64,000 nt of DNA. Source: Nageia nagi (Eukaryota > Pinophyta). Under the pieces are notes generated by a model that searched no databases, was not told the DNA's origin, and saw nothing but the letters and a program-made list of their open reading frames with translations. Shown here piece after piece: positions 45,140-57,602 of the stretch (positions are counted from its first letter, which is position 1; the number at the start of each line of letters is the position of its first letter). The DNA lies in NCBI GenBank assembly GCA_050084985.1, contig JBITNC010000001.1, positions 105,090,001 to 105,154,000 on the forward strand, read 5' to 3'. Made by a program: the position numbers and the translations under genes.

Positions 45140-46030
45140 AATAAAAAAAGGTGATATTTATAAATTTATTTAACATGAGACAAAAATAAAATTATAAAGT
45201 CAACAACTTCATTAAGGAATGGAAGAAAATGGTAGCAATAATAACATTAGATGAAAAAAAGCTAAATTAGTTGCTAATGAAATCATTAAGAGATAATTGT
45301 TATGTGAAATTTTATGACTTAAAAGAAGGAAAATTGGAAAAAAATGATATATTTTATTATCCATAAATAATTCTCAATAAAATAAAGGAAATGGAAGTAT
45401 GATAAGACATGAGAACAAACAATGCATTAGAAAAATCAAAATAATATGGAGAAAAGAAATTACAAAAAATAAAACATTATGGAGAAAAGAAATTATAAAA
45501 ATAAAAATCATATGAAGAAATAAAACCAAAATATATCTCAAATGTAAAATAAAAAATAAACATAAAATAGAGAAGAATATGGTAAAGATTGACACACAAG
45601 ACAACAATAATCAAGAGCTTAAAGGAAGGCTAAAAAAGAATTACACTATGATATAATAAAGCAATAACTTAGTATTGAATGATTTGGTGTACAAAGGGAA
45701 TAATTGAGTTACCACCAATCAAGAAATACTAATTCTTATATGGAGTTCCATAAAATTACAAATTTATAAAAAATTGCAATTACCACAAAAATAGTGGACA
45801 TTTAACAAAAAAGTGCCATAAGTTTAAGGGTATAATTCAAGATTTGATTGATTAAGGGGAAATATTGGTTGATGATAAAGATAAATATTATTAGAAAAAT
45901 AATTTAATAATGTAACATCAATTCATATAAATAACAAAAATTTGGGACTATATCAAAATACAATGTTGTAACATGATCAAAATATAACATATAGATTTAT
46001 GATAAAATTTCATACATCATTTCAAAAAGG
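45140..46030 (+). pseudogene. gag: old gag gene related to that of the gag-only element, 3' part
   Basis: NFIKEWKKM and LDEKKLN near 45205-45265 match KFLAEWKKI and LNEKELK of the young gag; KSLRDN matches NSIRDE. Near 45700-45870, IELPPI, then CNYHKNSGHLTKKC (C-x2-H-x4-H-x4-C zinc knuckle, intact) and GIIQDLID match the same order in the young copy. The frame has many stops. No protease or pol is seen after it, up to the copia insertion at 46142. Confidence 0.72.
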
Positions 46031-46141
46031 AATCACCATAATGAGATGATTATAATAATAATAATAATTATTATTATTATGATATAGGAAACCCATCCTC
46101 ACATATCATTTGGTATACATCTATTTTTTCATTATAAGATA

Positions 46142-46692
46142 TGTTGCAAACAAACCTTGTCAGGATTTGAAATTTGAGCTTAAGAAGTCAAAACTAGAGT
46201 TTACTAACAAAACATAACCCCTCACCACATTTGGAAATAAAATACCACCAAATTTGGGAAACATAATCATATTTTGTATAAATGCACCTAAATTTTGTAT
46301 AAATTCACCCACCCAATGCATTTGTCTTGAAACACAACCATGTTTTAGCCTATCAATTTTAGGTAATTTTGGGTGAACTGCCAAGTAGTTTTTCATATTT
46401 TCTCATTCTTTCTAGTTAGTTTTACTTTTTTTTTTCATCTGGTGAGCATAAAGATGTATAAATAAGAGTTCCAAACTTTGTTTTTGGTTATATTGTGAAA
46501 TCATATATGTAATTTGGAAATTACAGCCTATGCTTGTAAAGCAAACTATTGACAAAATATCATATTAAGAATTCCACTACATTTTCTAGATTTGTGTCAA
46601 ATTTTGATTTGTGTAATGTATTTATGAATGTTTGGTGAATGTATTATGATTCTATAAGTCATTTTTTGTATGATAAAGTGATTTAAACTTCA
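46142..46692 (+). repeat. 5' LTR of the plus-strand copia element
   Basis: 551 bp from TGTTGCAAAC to AAACTTCA, with TATAAATAAG at 46457. The primer-binding site TTTTGGTATCAAATC follows at once. Confidence 0.9.
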
Positions 46693-46879
46693 TTTTGGTA
46701 TCAAATCAAGTAGATCTAGATTGAGTTTTATGGGGTTTAAAAAATTATGGGTATTTTGGAAAAAGGGTTTGGAAAGAATTTCTTTTGCAAATCCAAGTTG
46801 TGTTGAAGACCTACTATCATTGAAAAAAAATCAAACTCAATACTAATCCTAGAATAGGATATATTAGATTATGAATATT

Positions 46880-47610
46880 GAAGCATATAGATGATGACTC
46901 TCTTGGAAGGTAAAGACTTATGGGATATTATTGAAGATGGATACAAAGAGTCAGATGATTGGAGTGTCCTGAGTCAGAACCACTCTTGATGCATGGAAAG
47001 CCTTGAAAGAAGGCTACCAAAGAAGTGTCAAAATTAAGGAAGTATAAGAGATTTTGAGAATCTCACACAGTATGGAAATGAGAGTGTGGGTGATTATTGT
47101 GTAAGGGTGAAGGCCATACTAAACAAAATGGCCACCCTTGCTGATGATTTAGATAAATCCTTGGTAATTAAAAAAGTCTTAAGGATTTTATTTCCAAAAT
47201 AGGATAATGTGGCTCTTATAATTGAAGAAACCAAATATATTTCCACTATGGAGTTTGATCAATTGGTTGGATCTCTCACATATCAAGAAGAGAGAATTTT
47301 TTGGAAGGTCCAATGTTGGTACAAGTGAAGAACAAGCATTCTCAACTAGAGAAAATGAAAATACTAGTGGAAGACATCAAGGTAGAGTATCTAGATGTGG
47401 AGGTAAGAATGAAAGAGGAGGAAAAAGGGACTCTTTTATAAGAGGAAGAGGAAGATATTAGATTTTAGATGGTGACCAAGCCAATAGTGTAAATGCAAGT
47501 ACTATAGGGGGATATAGTGCAAGAGGTAGAGGAAGAGATAAAAGGAATGTGCAATATTATCATTGTAACAAATTCGGCCATTTTGCGAGAGAGTGTAGGC
47601 TGAAATAAGC
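46880..47610 (+). pseudogene. gag: gag of the plus-strand copia element
   Basis: Fragments of the UBN2-type domain are readable in changing frames (NKMATLADDLDKSLVIKKVL near 47120-47190, then IIEETKYISTMEFDQLVGSL near 47220-47280). An Arg/Gly-rich segment follows, then YYHCNKFGHFAREC (about 47550-47590), a zinc knuckle whose first Cys appears as Tyr. Several frameshifts. Confidence 0.8.
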
Positions 47611-47869
47611 CTCTATAAATATTATATCAATGAATTATGGGAAGAAGATTCCTATTAAGATTATGAGGAAGAAGATTCCTATGAAGAAAATGTCTCATTT
47701 CTTTCTATTATTGAAGAGGAGAATCATGGAGCCAAATCACTTCTTTCACAAGAAGAAGAGGATGAAACTTGGATTCTTGCTAGTGTTTGTTCACACCACA
47801 TTACCAAAAAGAAGGAGATTTTATTAACTCTTGATCATTCCTTTAGTTCCAACATCAAACTTAGGGATG

Positions 47870-48700
47870 AAAAAGACTTAGAGGTAATTGCAAAGGGGGA
47901 TATGTTGGTTCCTAATAAGAAAGGTACTATGAAGGTAAAAAGTATTTATTTTTCTCATAATTTGAAACAATCTCTTTCAAGTGTTGGAAAAATGCTAGAA
48001 AATAATTATAAATTGATTTTTGAAAATAAAATGTGCAAGATCTATGATAAAAATAGAGGTTGAAGGCTAGTTACTATAGTAAAAATGAATAAAAATAAGC
48101 CTTTTCCCATCAATTTTGTGAAGCAAAGGGGAGGTTTTGCTTGTGTGAACATTGATGATAGCACTAATTTGAGGTTTTTCCATGTGAATGTTTAGAGTTT
48201 AAAGCTTTTATATCCATTTGTTTATTATTTTTCGAAGGTCCAAGATACTAATAAAGTGTGTGAAACATGTGCTCTTGGAAAGTATGCAAGGGGGCATTTT
48301 CCAAAGAATGAAGCATGGAGGGCCCAATATCTTCTACAATTGGTGCATAGTGATATTTATGGACTATTAAAAACACAAATTGTGGCTAAAGATTCTTATT
48401 TTCTCACCTTTATTGATGATTTTTCTAGATATTGTTGGGTATTCTTTCTTAAACACAAAGATGAGGTATTTGAGTTCTTTAAGACTTTTAAAGATAGTGT
48501 TGAGAACCAAAGTGGGTATATAATTAAGTGCTTAAGAATTGATCATGTTAGTGAGTTTTTCTCTAATGATTTCATAAATTTTTGTAGATATTTTGGCATT
48601 AAGAGACAATTAACTTCAACATAGAAGCCCTAACAAAATGGAGTGGCTGAAAGAAAGAATTGGAATTTGGTAGAGATGGCAAGGTGTATGATGCACATAA
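47870..48700 (+). pseudogene. pol: integrase of the plus-strand copia element
   Basis: The best part (48256-48624) reads CETCALGKYARGHFP (zinc-binding region), HSDIYGLL (first catalytic Asp), FIDDFSRYCWVFFLKHK, and RIDHVSEFFSNDF, where the second Asp is kept but the following GG is not. NGVAERKNWN near 48640 has the Glu. A stop separates the last two. The upstream 47870-48200 stretch (LEVIAKGDML-like) is the end of the protease and pre-integrase region. Confidence 0.82.
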
Positions 48701-49499
48701 AAGGTTTGTGTATTTTTTATTGGGATTAAGCTATTCATACTACTATTTATATTTTAAATAAGAGTCATACAAGGAGTTTAGACAATATTACTCCTTATGA
48801 GAGTTGGCTTGGAAAGAAGCCAAGTGTGAAACATTTTAAAGTTTGTGGTTGTCTTGCTTATGTTCATGTGAATGATGAGCATTAAAAAAAGTATGGTGCT
48901 AAGAGTAAGAAGTGTATTTTTATTTTCTATAGTGAACACTCCAAAGCTTATAGATTTTTTCATCCAATTTCTCACAAATTTGTGGTGTCTAGAGATTCCA
49001 TTTTTGATGAAGGGGGAAGTTGGAAGTATCAAAAACACCAAAAGGTTGTTGTTGATGATGGTATGTTTGAAGAAATTATTTCAAATGACCAGCCCAAACA
49101 TGTTTCACACCATCAAGTTCAGCCTATATTTGAACCCTCTTCATAAATGGGGTCTTCAAGTGCATATTCAAGTACACAACATGGTTCATCTTCACCTCCA
49201 TCACCAAGTGCAAGTGTAAATTAGTCAATAAAAGGTAAAAGAGTGTTAAAAGATAATCCCTCTTCTCAAATGTTGGACCAAAAGTTTTCAAGAAGGTTGA
49301 AAAGGAGTCAACACAAGGAGCTTGATGCTACTTTTTGAATACTGAAAAATTTGCAAATGCTAGGAGATGAAGATAATGGTGAGCCCAAAGGTGATGTGAT
49401 AAATTATGCATTAATGGATTCTACTTCAAATAATCATGTTTCTAGTTCTTATAAAGTTATTAAATTTGATGATTTTGATCCTTCTTGTTTTGAACAAAC

Positions 49500-50220
49500 A
49501 TGTTCTAATAAAGTGTGGATGAAGACTATGAATTAAGAGATTTATTCCATTTCAAGAATGACATATGGGAGTTATATGATCTATCCCAAAATAGAAAATG
49601 CATTGGATGTAAATGGATCTACAACATTAACAAGAATGGTGATGGTTCCATTGAAAGGTATAAAGCATAGTTGGTTGCAAAAGGGTTGACACAAAAGTAT
49701 GGCATAGACTAGAGGAGAATTTTTATCCTATTGTAAGAAAATATACAATATGGATGGTGGTTTCATTGGCTACCCACAAGCATTAGACTATGTATCACAT
49801 GGATGTGAAGAGTGCATTCCTTAATGGCTATCTTGAAGAAGTGTATGTGGCACAACCTCAAGGTTTTTCAATTCAAGGCAAAGAAAATTAGATTTGTAGA
49901 TTGAAAAGTCATTATATGGGCTAAAACAAGCTCCAAGAGCTTGACACATAAGAATTAATGACTACTTTCTCAAGTGTGGTTTTCAAAGAAGTAAGAGTGA
50001 GTACACTTTGTACTACAAGAAGCAAGGTATTGAAATTCTACATGTTTACTTGTATGTAGATGATTTATTGTTCATGGGAAGTAGTTATTCATTGTGTGAT
50101 TATTTTAAATATAACATGAAAAAGGAATCTTATATGACTGATCTTGGTTTGATGAGTTACTTCTTAAGCATGGAGGTACATCAAACACATGATGAGATAT
50201 TTTTTTTCTAAGCCAAGTAT
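49500..50220 (+). pseudogene. pol: RT of the plus-strand copia element
   Basis: SLYGLKQAPRA near 49905-49945 and the catalytic YLYVDDLLFMGS (about 50050-50085) identify copia RT, with SYFLSMEVHQ after it. The N-terminal half is scattered over frames (for example the DVKSAFLNG place near 49805). YVDD is intact. Confidence 0.85.
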
Positions 50221-50960
50221 GCTAGAGAGATGTTGAAAATTTTTGACATGAGTAAATGCAAACTTGTAGATACTCTAATTACACATGAAAAGCTTTTATG
50301 TTCAAATAATGGAGCTAAAAAAGTAAATAAAATAGAGTATAGGAGCTTTATGTGGAGTTTAATGTTCCTATGTAACACAAGATTGGATATATTCTCTATT
50401 GTATCATTTTGTTCTAGGTACATCATTGATCCTTCTTGCTTGCACTTGAAAGTAGCCACAATAATCCTAAGGTATTTGTATGGCACAATAGATTTTGGAA
50501 TTCATTACTTCTATACTAATAATATGAAGCTAGTTGGCTTTAGTAACAGTGATTGGGGAAGTAATCTTGATCATTGAAAGTCCATTAGTGATAATTGCTT
50601 CTCACTTAGTACATGTTTGATTACTTGGAGTTCTAAGAAGAAAACAATAGTAGCTTTTTCTTCTATAGATGTTGAGTATATAACATTAACCTTAGCTAGT
50701 GTATAAGCCTTGTAGCTTTGAAAAGTTCTTGATGAGATAGGTGAGAATAAGAAATAATCTACTATTTTTTGTGACAATCAAAGTACAATTAAGTTGGCAC
50801 AAACACTAGTCCACCATGCTCATTAAAAACACTTTGATATCAAGTACCACTTTACTAAATACATGGTGGAGAAGAAACTGATCAAACTAAGGTATTACAG
50901 TACAAAAGACCAAATTATTGATATATTCACAAAATTGGTTGTTAAATATTACTTTTCACC
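50221..50960 (+). pseudogene. pol: RNase H of the plus-strand copia element
   Basis: The frame starts AKYAREMLKIFDM and runs to GFSNSDWGSNLDH (first catalytic Asp, about 50540-50575). After a stop come SSKKKTIVAFSSIDVEYI (the Glu is in the normal AEY place, here VEY), FCDNQSTIKLA (Asp) and KHFDIKYHF (His region). It ends just before the polypurine tract. Confidence 0.85.
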
Positions 50961-50974
50961 ATCAAGGGGGAGTA

Positions 50975-51503
50975 TGTTGCAGAAAAACTTATCAGAATCC
51001 AAAATTTGAGCTCAAGAAGTCAAAAATAGTGTTTACTAACCAAATACAACCCCCAATGTTTGGAAATAAAATGCTATCTTATTTGGGAAATGAATGCACA
51101 TTTTGTAGAAACACATCCACCTAGCATGTTTGGCCTAAAATATGATTGCATTTCATCTTGTTAGTTCTAGGTAATTTTAGGCAAATTACCAAGTAGTTTT
51201 TTCATATTTTTTCATTCTTTCTAGTTAGTTTTACTTTTATTTTTTATTTGGTGAGCATCAAGATGTATAAATAAGAGATCCAAACTTATGTTTGGGTTGG
51301 ATTGTGGAATCATTTAGTGTAACTTGTAAATTACACCCTGTACTTGTAAAGCAAACTATTTGATGAAATATCACAATAAGAATTCCACTACATTTTCTAG
51401 AGTTGTGTCAAATTTCAATTTATGTAATGCATTTGTGAATCTTTGGTGAATGTATGATGATTCTATAAGTCTTTTTCTATATGATAAAGTGATTTAAACT
51501 TTA
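50975..51503 (+). repeat. 3' LTR of the plus-strand copia element
   Basis: About 529 bp, starting TGTTGCAGAAA and ending AAACTTTA. It aligns with the 5' LTR along its whole length with many substitutions. Confidence 0.9.
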
Positions 51504-51508
51504 AGATA

Positions 51509-53300
51509 GGCATACATTATCATATAGACTAGGATTATATCTCATATATAACAAACAAGCATAATAAATCCCATTTTTATACATTTCAAGTAGAAAAAAG
51601 GTCCATTTATCTCCTAATTTAGATTCAATAAGACTAAATAAAATGAATCTACATAGAGTCACATTTTCATATCATGAGTTTATCATATAAGATGCATTTC
51701 TTATCTATGATTTTCTTGCATAGTCATATAAAAGAAAATATATAAATGCACACACATAATATGAAAACAAATATATAAAAATTAAAAAAATTCAAATTCT
51801 TTATCATTTTTTTCTTCAATAATTTTTGTTACAATACTTATACTATATGCAAGTTTAGTACTCACATGTCACAACCTCCCCCTAATAGTCTATTTGTAAT
51901 GCTACTCCAATTTTTACCAACTAAAACTTCTAAATTTAATACCACTTTTTTTTTTATTCATTAGCTTCTTAAGGTTTATTATTTACAACATATATCCCAC
52001 ATAGTTTAAATTTTGATATATTATCAACTTTATTTAGTCTTCATCATTTCTTTCTAAGTACAAGGGTTTGTTCACCAGGCATTCCTATCTTTGCTTGCAA
52101 GTGGATAATACTGATGATTGTACCCTTATTTTATTTGGACTTATTTATCATATCCTTAATCTTGATAAGGTGTATTTTTTATTTTGTAAAGGTTTAATAT
52201 TGCTAGTTTAAGTGCAAATCAATGTTCAAGATAACTTGTGATTTAGATCCCATAACAATCCCAAGCATCTTGCATTATTTCCCAAAGTATTTATCCCATT
52301 GTACTCCTAAGGGTCCCTAAAGTTTTGCAAATGGTCCTAAATTTGGGTCCTTAAGACTAATATGGGATCCTTTTCTAAAATTTTGGAATGATAGTGGATT
52401 TATTTAGGGTTCTTATTTATTAACGATCCTTAAGACCATTGTACAAGCAAATGAGACACATTCATTTGATCCCTATAAATTTAATTAATCAATTTCTATA
52501 ACTTGTAAATAAATAAAATCCATAATCCACTTTGGGTACATATTTTAGGTCATGTACTTAGGTGGAATTTTCTAACCCTAGTTCCCCACTTTATTCATTA
52601 ATATACTATGTAACCCATAAACTCATTAAATCTCAAAGTTAATAATTCATTCACTAAGAAGGTAGTTTCTAATTCTAAGTAAAATTAGGTTTTATCCTTT
52701 AAAATTTTATCATTGATATCTTGACCTTATTATCTAAAAACTCTATATTTATCAATCCCATTTATTCCCATTAGGTTCTATTTGTACCCATTTTGATCCC
52801 AACTTGAAATTTTCCAAATGATCACAAATTATCATTTGGAACCTTTATAGTTCAAATTTAGTATTGTTTCTAAGTTGTTGGGATATTTTTGGATTTTATT
52901 GGAATTAATAACCTAAAAAAATCTAATTCTTTAGAAGTATTAGTAAAATCATCTACTTAAATTGATTTATACTATCCACTACTGATCATGAAATAACAAC
53001 TATTAATTCCTACTGCTATTCATGTAATCATAGCATCAAACCATCATAATATTATTCTCAATAAAAAGGACAACCTATTAATGATTTATATAGTAAAACC
53101 AATTCATTAAAATACAACTCATCTACTTTTCATTACCATATAATCATGACATAAATACAAATCAACCTTTAATGAATTAATATAATACAACCCATTTAAG
53201 TATTAATGGGATCTTTTTGACAAATCATACTATTTCATATCCAATGAGTTTGTAATTCAAATTTGTTCATGTCATATGGTTTTGACAATTGTATCAATCA
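51509..53300. other. AT-rich sequence without recognisable genes
   Basis: No frame shows a known protein. At 51868-51890 the minus strand reads TAGGGGGAGGT followed by TGTGAC, like a polypurine tract and LTR start. At 51925-51943 it reads TGGTATTAAATTTAGAAG, vaguely like a tRNA-Met primer site. The two signals are only about 50 bases apart, and I could not match LTRs around them. Confidence 0.4.
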
Positions 53301-53312
53301 TTAAACATCTCC

Positions 53313-54120
53313 TTAAAATATCATAAAATACATAATACAATTTGTACATGAAATTTTCTACCCCTACATCTAAATAAAAACAAAATAACATCCCACTCTT
53401 TTACTTTTTAAAGAAAAAGACATGGTATCAACCTTTGAATAAATAACCACTATGTCTCTTCAAAGGGTACAACACTTCAATCAACAATTAATGAAACTTT
53501 ATCATTATAATAGACATTATACTAGGAATTTAATAAAATTTATGTCATTTATTAAAATTTAGTTAAAGATGTAAGGAAAAATATTTGACTAGTCCCTTTA
53601 AAATATCATAATATAATTTTTACATGAAATTTTCCACTTATACATCTAAATAAAAAGAGAATAACAAAAGAAAATCCCACTCTTTTACTATTTTAAAAAA
53701 ATGACATGGTACCAAATTTTAAATGAAATTACCATTATGTCTCTTCAAATGCTACAACACTTCAATCAATAATTAATTATATGAAATATTATAATAAACA
53801 TCATATTAGGAATTTAATAAAATTTATGTCAAAATAAATTTATTAAATTCTAACTAAAGGTATAAGGGGAATATTTGACTAGTCTCTTTAAAATATCATA
53901 ATACAATTTGTATGTGAAATTTTTCACTCCTATATCTAAATAAAAAAAAGAATAAAAAAATAAAATCCCACTCCTTTACTTTTTAAAGAAAATTACATGG
54001 TAATAATATGTAAATAAAAGAACCACTATGTCTCTGCAAATGGTTCAACACTTCTAACAACCATTAATTCTATGAAGTTGTGCCAAACATTATGATAAAC
54101 ATCATATTAAATATCTCAAA
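53313..54120. repeat. three tandem copies of a unit of about 290 bp
   Basis: Each unit begins near CTTTAAAATATCATAATACA (about 53310, 53597, 53888), and contains ATCCCACTCTTTTACT, then ATGTCTCTTCAAA with ACAACACTTC. The last copy is incomplete. The array lies downstream of the TATA box of a minus-strand LTR candidate, so it may be inside that LTR. Confidence 0.85.
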
Positions 54121-54293
54121 ATAGGACTACCTAAAAAAAAATGTAAAAGAATGCACCTTGACTTGAAGAGGAAAGAGAGACTTCTTTTCTTCATGTAACT
54201 CTACACCAAGCTTGAAAATAACCAAAACAAAATGAAAATAGCAAGAGATAGACAAGTAGTTGCTGTTGGTATTTTTCCAATGCTCTACTCTTT

Positions 54294-55142
54294 TATTTAT
54301 AGTTGAAGGGGCTCAAATGTGTCCAAATGAAAGTCTCTTCACACCTTCAATAATTTTGGATTAGGTTTACTTAAAGTTGGAGATTATGGTAATGGCATTT
54401 AATACTTTGGAATCTTTTTCATTAGTTGACAATTTAGTGCAAACTCTTATCTACACTTAACACAAAAATATAAAATTAAGTAAGGGCATTACTCTATTAT
54501 TTTCCTAGCTATTAAATATCATGTCATACCATAAGGAGACTTTAGTCTTTATCTAATAGTATTTTTACTATTAGCCCTATGTAGAAATAATATGGACACT
54601 TATATTCAACTTTTACCCTATTAAATTTATTTTTCTAACCTCATAATAATTTTCAAATTTAACTAAAGGTATATCTATTTTTTCCCTCCATTTCAAATTC
54701 AAATTTCAAAAATACAAAATAAGGGAAAACACATCTTTACCTGCAACAATCACCTCATTCTATAGAGTAAGGTTAATCCACACATTTTTGCAAACATATT
54801 TTCATCAAGAACTCAACAATCACAATAATTATTTTGCATGCATCTACATGATTTATGATAGTCATAGGGTGTGTCAATGATTCAATGCCAATCATTTCCT
54901 TCTCTTACCCTTCCATTCCCATCACCAATTCACCTTTGGTTCATTGGATCTTCAATTTCTCCTTTCATATTATAGTAATTTGTTACTTGCATCATAAAAT
55001 CTCAAAGCCAACATCAACTCAATACAAATAATACATATTTCCAATTAAAATTGATCATTTCATAGCAATAATTTAAACATAGTTTCATGCACACCCTTGA
55101 TGGTGTTTGAAGTCAAATTGTACCATTGGGTGGGTTATTACA
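54294..55142 (-). repeat. U3 part of a minus-strand gypsy LTR (inner end unknown)
   Basis: On the minus strand a TGTAATAACCCACCCAATGG start lies at 55142, and a TATA box CTATAAATAAAAGAG lies about 840 bases inside (54294-54301). No partner LTR was found. The LTR may extend left over the 290-bp repeats to about 51.9 kb, or be a truncated or solo LTR. Confidence 0.45.
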
Positions 55143-55760
55143 CTAATGAGCCCATAGATATATCAATGTGAGTACTTGAGCTATCCTTCTCCCTAATGTA
55201 TGATACACCTCCAATATGTCTAGCCTTCTAGTACTCCACATACATTCACTATTCCATAATCTCTTGTTCAGCTTTTCACTATCACTCATATAGGCTATCC
55301 ATCCTCATCATAGTGGTTCATAGATCATTAGATAAGTTTTTGTATATATCCAATGAACCATATTGTAGTAATAATCATAGCTACTCATAATCCATTATCT
55401 TTTCATCCAAGGTATTTCTATCCTCTCTATCTCTAACTCAAGATGTGCAACTACAGAAAAATAAATATAGAGATTATTAATATTATCCATGGACATTCAT
55501 TAATACTAAATATACTATATATAAGTAGGATTACTTTTTTAATTGGTTGGATTGGGAGTATGGATGAGATTCCAAGAGTGGGCATCCTCCTCCTACTTCT
55601 ATTTCTCACAATATATCTAGCTTCCCAACTAGCCTCATATCCCTTCTCATTTAGGGGATCTTCTTTATCCTATTGATATGGAGGCTCATTGCATGCATCC
55701 TCTTCATGGATGCCAATGTACTATCAATGGTTCATGCTCCAACATTATAGGTAATTCTCA
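55143..55760 (-). pseudogene. possible N-terminal gag fragment, minus strand
   Basis: Minus-strand frames give charged, helix-like stretches with few stops, such as NEKGYEASWEARYIVRNRSR near 55575-55640 and LDEKIMDYE near 55400. They resemble the N-terminal, acidic and Arg-rich parts of Tat-type gags in composition only. No conserved domain is seen. The plus-strand open frame at 55443-55676 looks like its antisense. Confidence 0.3.
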
Positions 55761-55781
55761 CTATTAAATGGTTCATCCTTA

Positions 55782-55784
<3 letters not shown>

Positions 55785-55837
<53 letters not shown>
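55785..55837. repeat. TA microsatellite
   Basis: About 26 uninterrupted TA units. Confidence 0.95.
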
Positions 55838-55838
<1 letters not shown>

Positions 55839-57588
55839 CTAGAGTCTCAATCTAGGTATGGATCAAACCCCTCTAGTAGTTTATGATCCTTGTAGTAGTG
55901 AATGAAAATCCCATAATCTTGTGTAATATAAAGGAAAGTATTAAACTATAACAACACCCTCTTAGGATGATATTTCTCTACCACCTACCACCTCACTTAG
56001 ATTTATGTGAAATTATTAACTCATACATGCCATCATTTCACTCATCCATATGTTAATGGGGATTACATATGAATTTATCCTCTATGAGTAGATATAGATA
56101 AAATCAACATAAGTATTCCAATCATATTCAAGAAAATTAGGATAGTATTATGTTCCCCAAAAGTACCATTGAGGCCATTCACCATTAGTGACATTTAAAG
56201 GGACCCCCTAGAAGCATAATTGTAATATATTCATTTTCCTAGGCTTGTAGTAGCATTAAGTGTATCACCCCTTTGCTACCTTGGGAGATAATGGTGAAAT
56301 TGTATAAATCATGATAGATTTGGGACATGATTATTGGGGCTAACACATACCTCTTGTAACACATGAAAATCTATAGGTAAATGCTTTAATTTTTTTATTC
56401 CCACTTAAATGTACTCAGTTACATAGGTTACCATGAAACAAAAATTACAATATGGAAATGATTTATATAACTAGATAAAATTAGAATGAGATATATTATG
56501 ACTACCAAAATATCATGAAGAAAATGTGTTTAATGACCAATCAGAACTTGTAAAATCCTATACTTGTAAGAACACAACAATGTTGAATTCCCTAATTTTG
56601 GACCCAAATCATATACTTGTAAGAACACAACAATGTTGAATTCCCTAATTTTGGACCCAATGAAGTGATATCTAACCTAAGCATAGATATGAGAAAATGA
56701 CAAATTATTATGCTTAATTAACCTAACATAAGGTTGAAACATGAAACATAGGTTAATCTTGTTTCTAATGTCAAGTTAGGAATATATGAAGATAAAAAAA
56801 CATAGCCAGAGAAAACCATATGTACAATTTTCAACTTACTATAAATAGTCTTACAATTTTTGTTCAGTTAGACTTTTGCAAGTTTTGATCTAATGGATAA
56901 ATTTGATATTCTTCTTAGGTTCTTCTAGTTAGTTATGTATTCTAAATACTTTGGGAATACAAATTATTTACACACAAAACATACACAAACATGAATACAA
57001 TATATGGATAAGACATGTTAGATGCTAACAATGGAAATAATATAAATTCATAAAGCTTTCATATATGTTAGAAATCTAGAAGCAACACTTCATTGCATAA
57101 AATTAGAAGTCCTAAATGTGAATCTCTCACCTCTTATTTATAGATTTTTACATGCTTAGGATTAGTTAACTTAAATTAATTAAGTTTAATTAAACATGCT
57201 TAAGGGGAGAATCAAATCTCAATGTTGGTTAATATATCCTAATTAGTTAGGCCTTTAATGGAGCCTTAATCAATGTTTAAATGGGAAAAGAATAAAAATA
57301 TTATATTTAGCCCACAAAGTGAAATAAAATCCCTAAAAATGTGGCTTTATGTATATATAAAAGGTTAATTAGTATGTAAGCATGTTTAGAAAGTATTCTA
57401 CACACTTAACACTAATAAGTCTATATAGGTAATAATTAAGAACTAAATCACCAACTTAGGTTAGATACCAACAAAGCTAATGAACTAAATAATTACAAGA
57501 AGATTAATGATATATAAAATAGACATAATTACACTTAATTAAAAGTAATTATAATTAATAGCAAACATGTATGTTTTGGGTGTCTACA
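55838..57588 (-). repeat. minus-strand gypsy LTR region (outer edge 57588)
   Basis: On the minus strand, TAAAAAGGGGCAAC (57589-57602) is followed by TGTAGACACCCAAAACATAC, a classic polypurine tract and LTR start. A TATA box CTATAAATAAGAGG lies at 57135-57142, about 450 bases inside. The inner end was not found. If the tract is real this is a 3' LTR and its element extends to the right of 57603. The region left of about 56.9 kb may belong to R/U5 or to older DNA. Confidence 0.55.
56561..56659. repeat. exact 46-bp direct duplication
   Basis: TACTTGTAAGAACACAACAA and the next 26 bases occur at 56561-56606 and again, unchanged, at 56614-56659, an offset of 53 bp. No difference within 46 bp implies a recent event in otherwise old DNA. 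Confidence 0.95.
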
Positions 57589-57602
57589 GTTGCCCCTTTT
57601 TA

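Larger units (their letters stand above)
46142..51503 (+). mobile_element. Ty1/copia LTR retrotransposon, complete ends, decayed genes
   Basis: A 5362-bp plus-strand element flanked by AGATA at 46137-46141 and 51504-51508. LTRs are 551 and about 529 bp, with a tRNA-Met-type primer site (about 46696) and a polypurine tract (ATCAAGGGGGAGTA, 50961-50974). The order gag, integrase, RT, RNase H is copia-like. All genes carry stops and the LTRs differ at many sites, so it is old. The terminal CA of the 3' LTR has become TA. Confidence 0.9.

Noticed and set aside
45374-45607. Minus-strand hydrophobic frame
   Set aside because: Same effect: antisense of the Lys-rich segment of the old gag, which is supported by matches on the plus strand.
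51868-51943. Very small (TRIM-like) element defined by a PPT-like and a primer-site-like motif 50 bases apart
   Set aside because: The sequences on the two sides do not match each other as LTRs should, so the motifs are probably chance or remains of two different elements.
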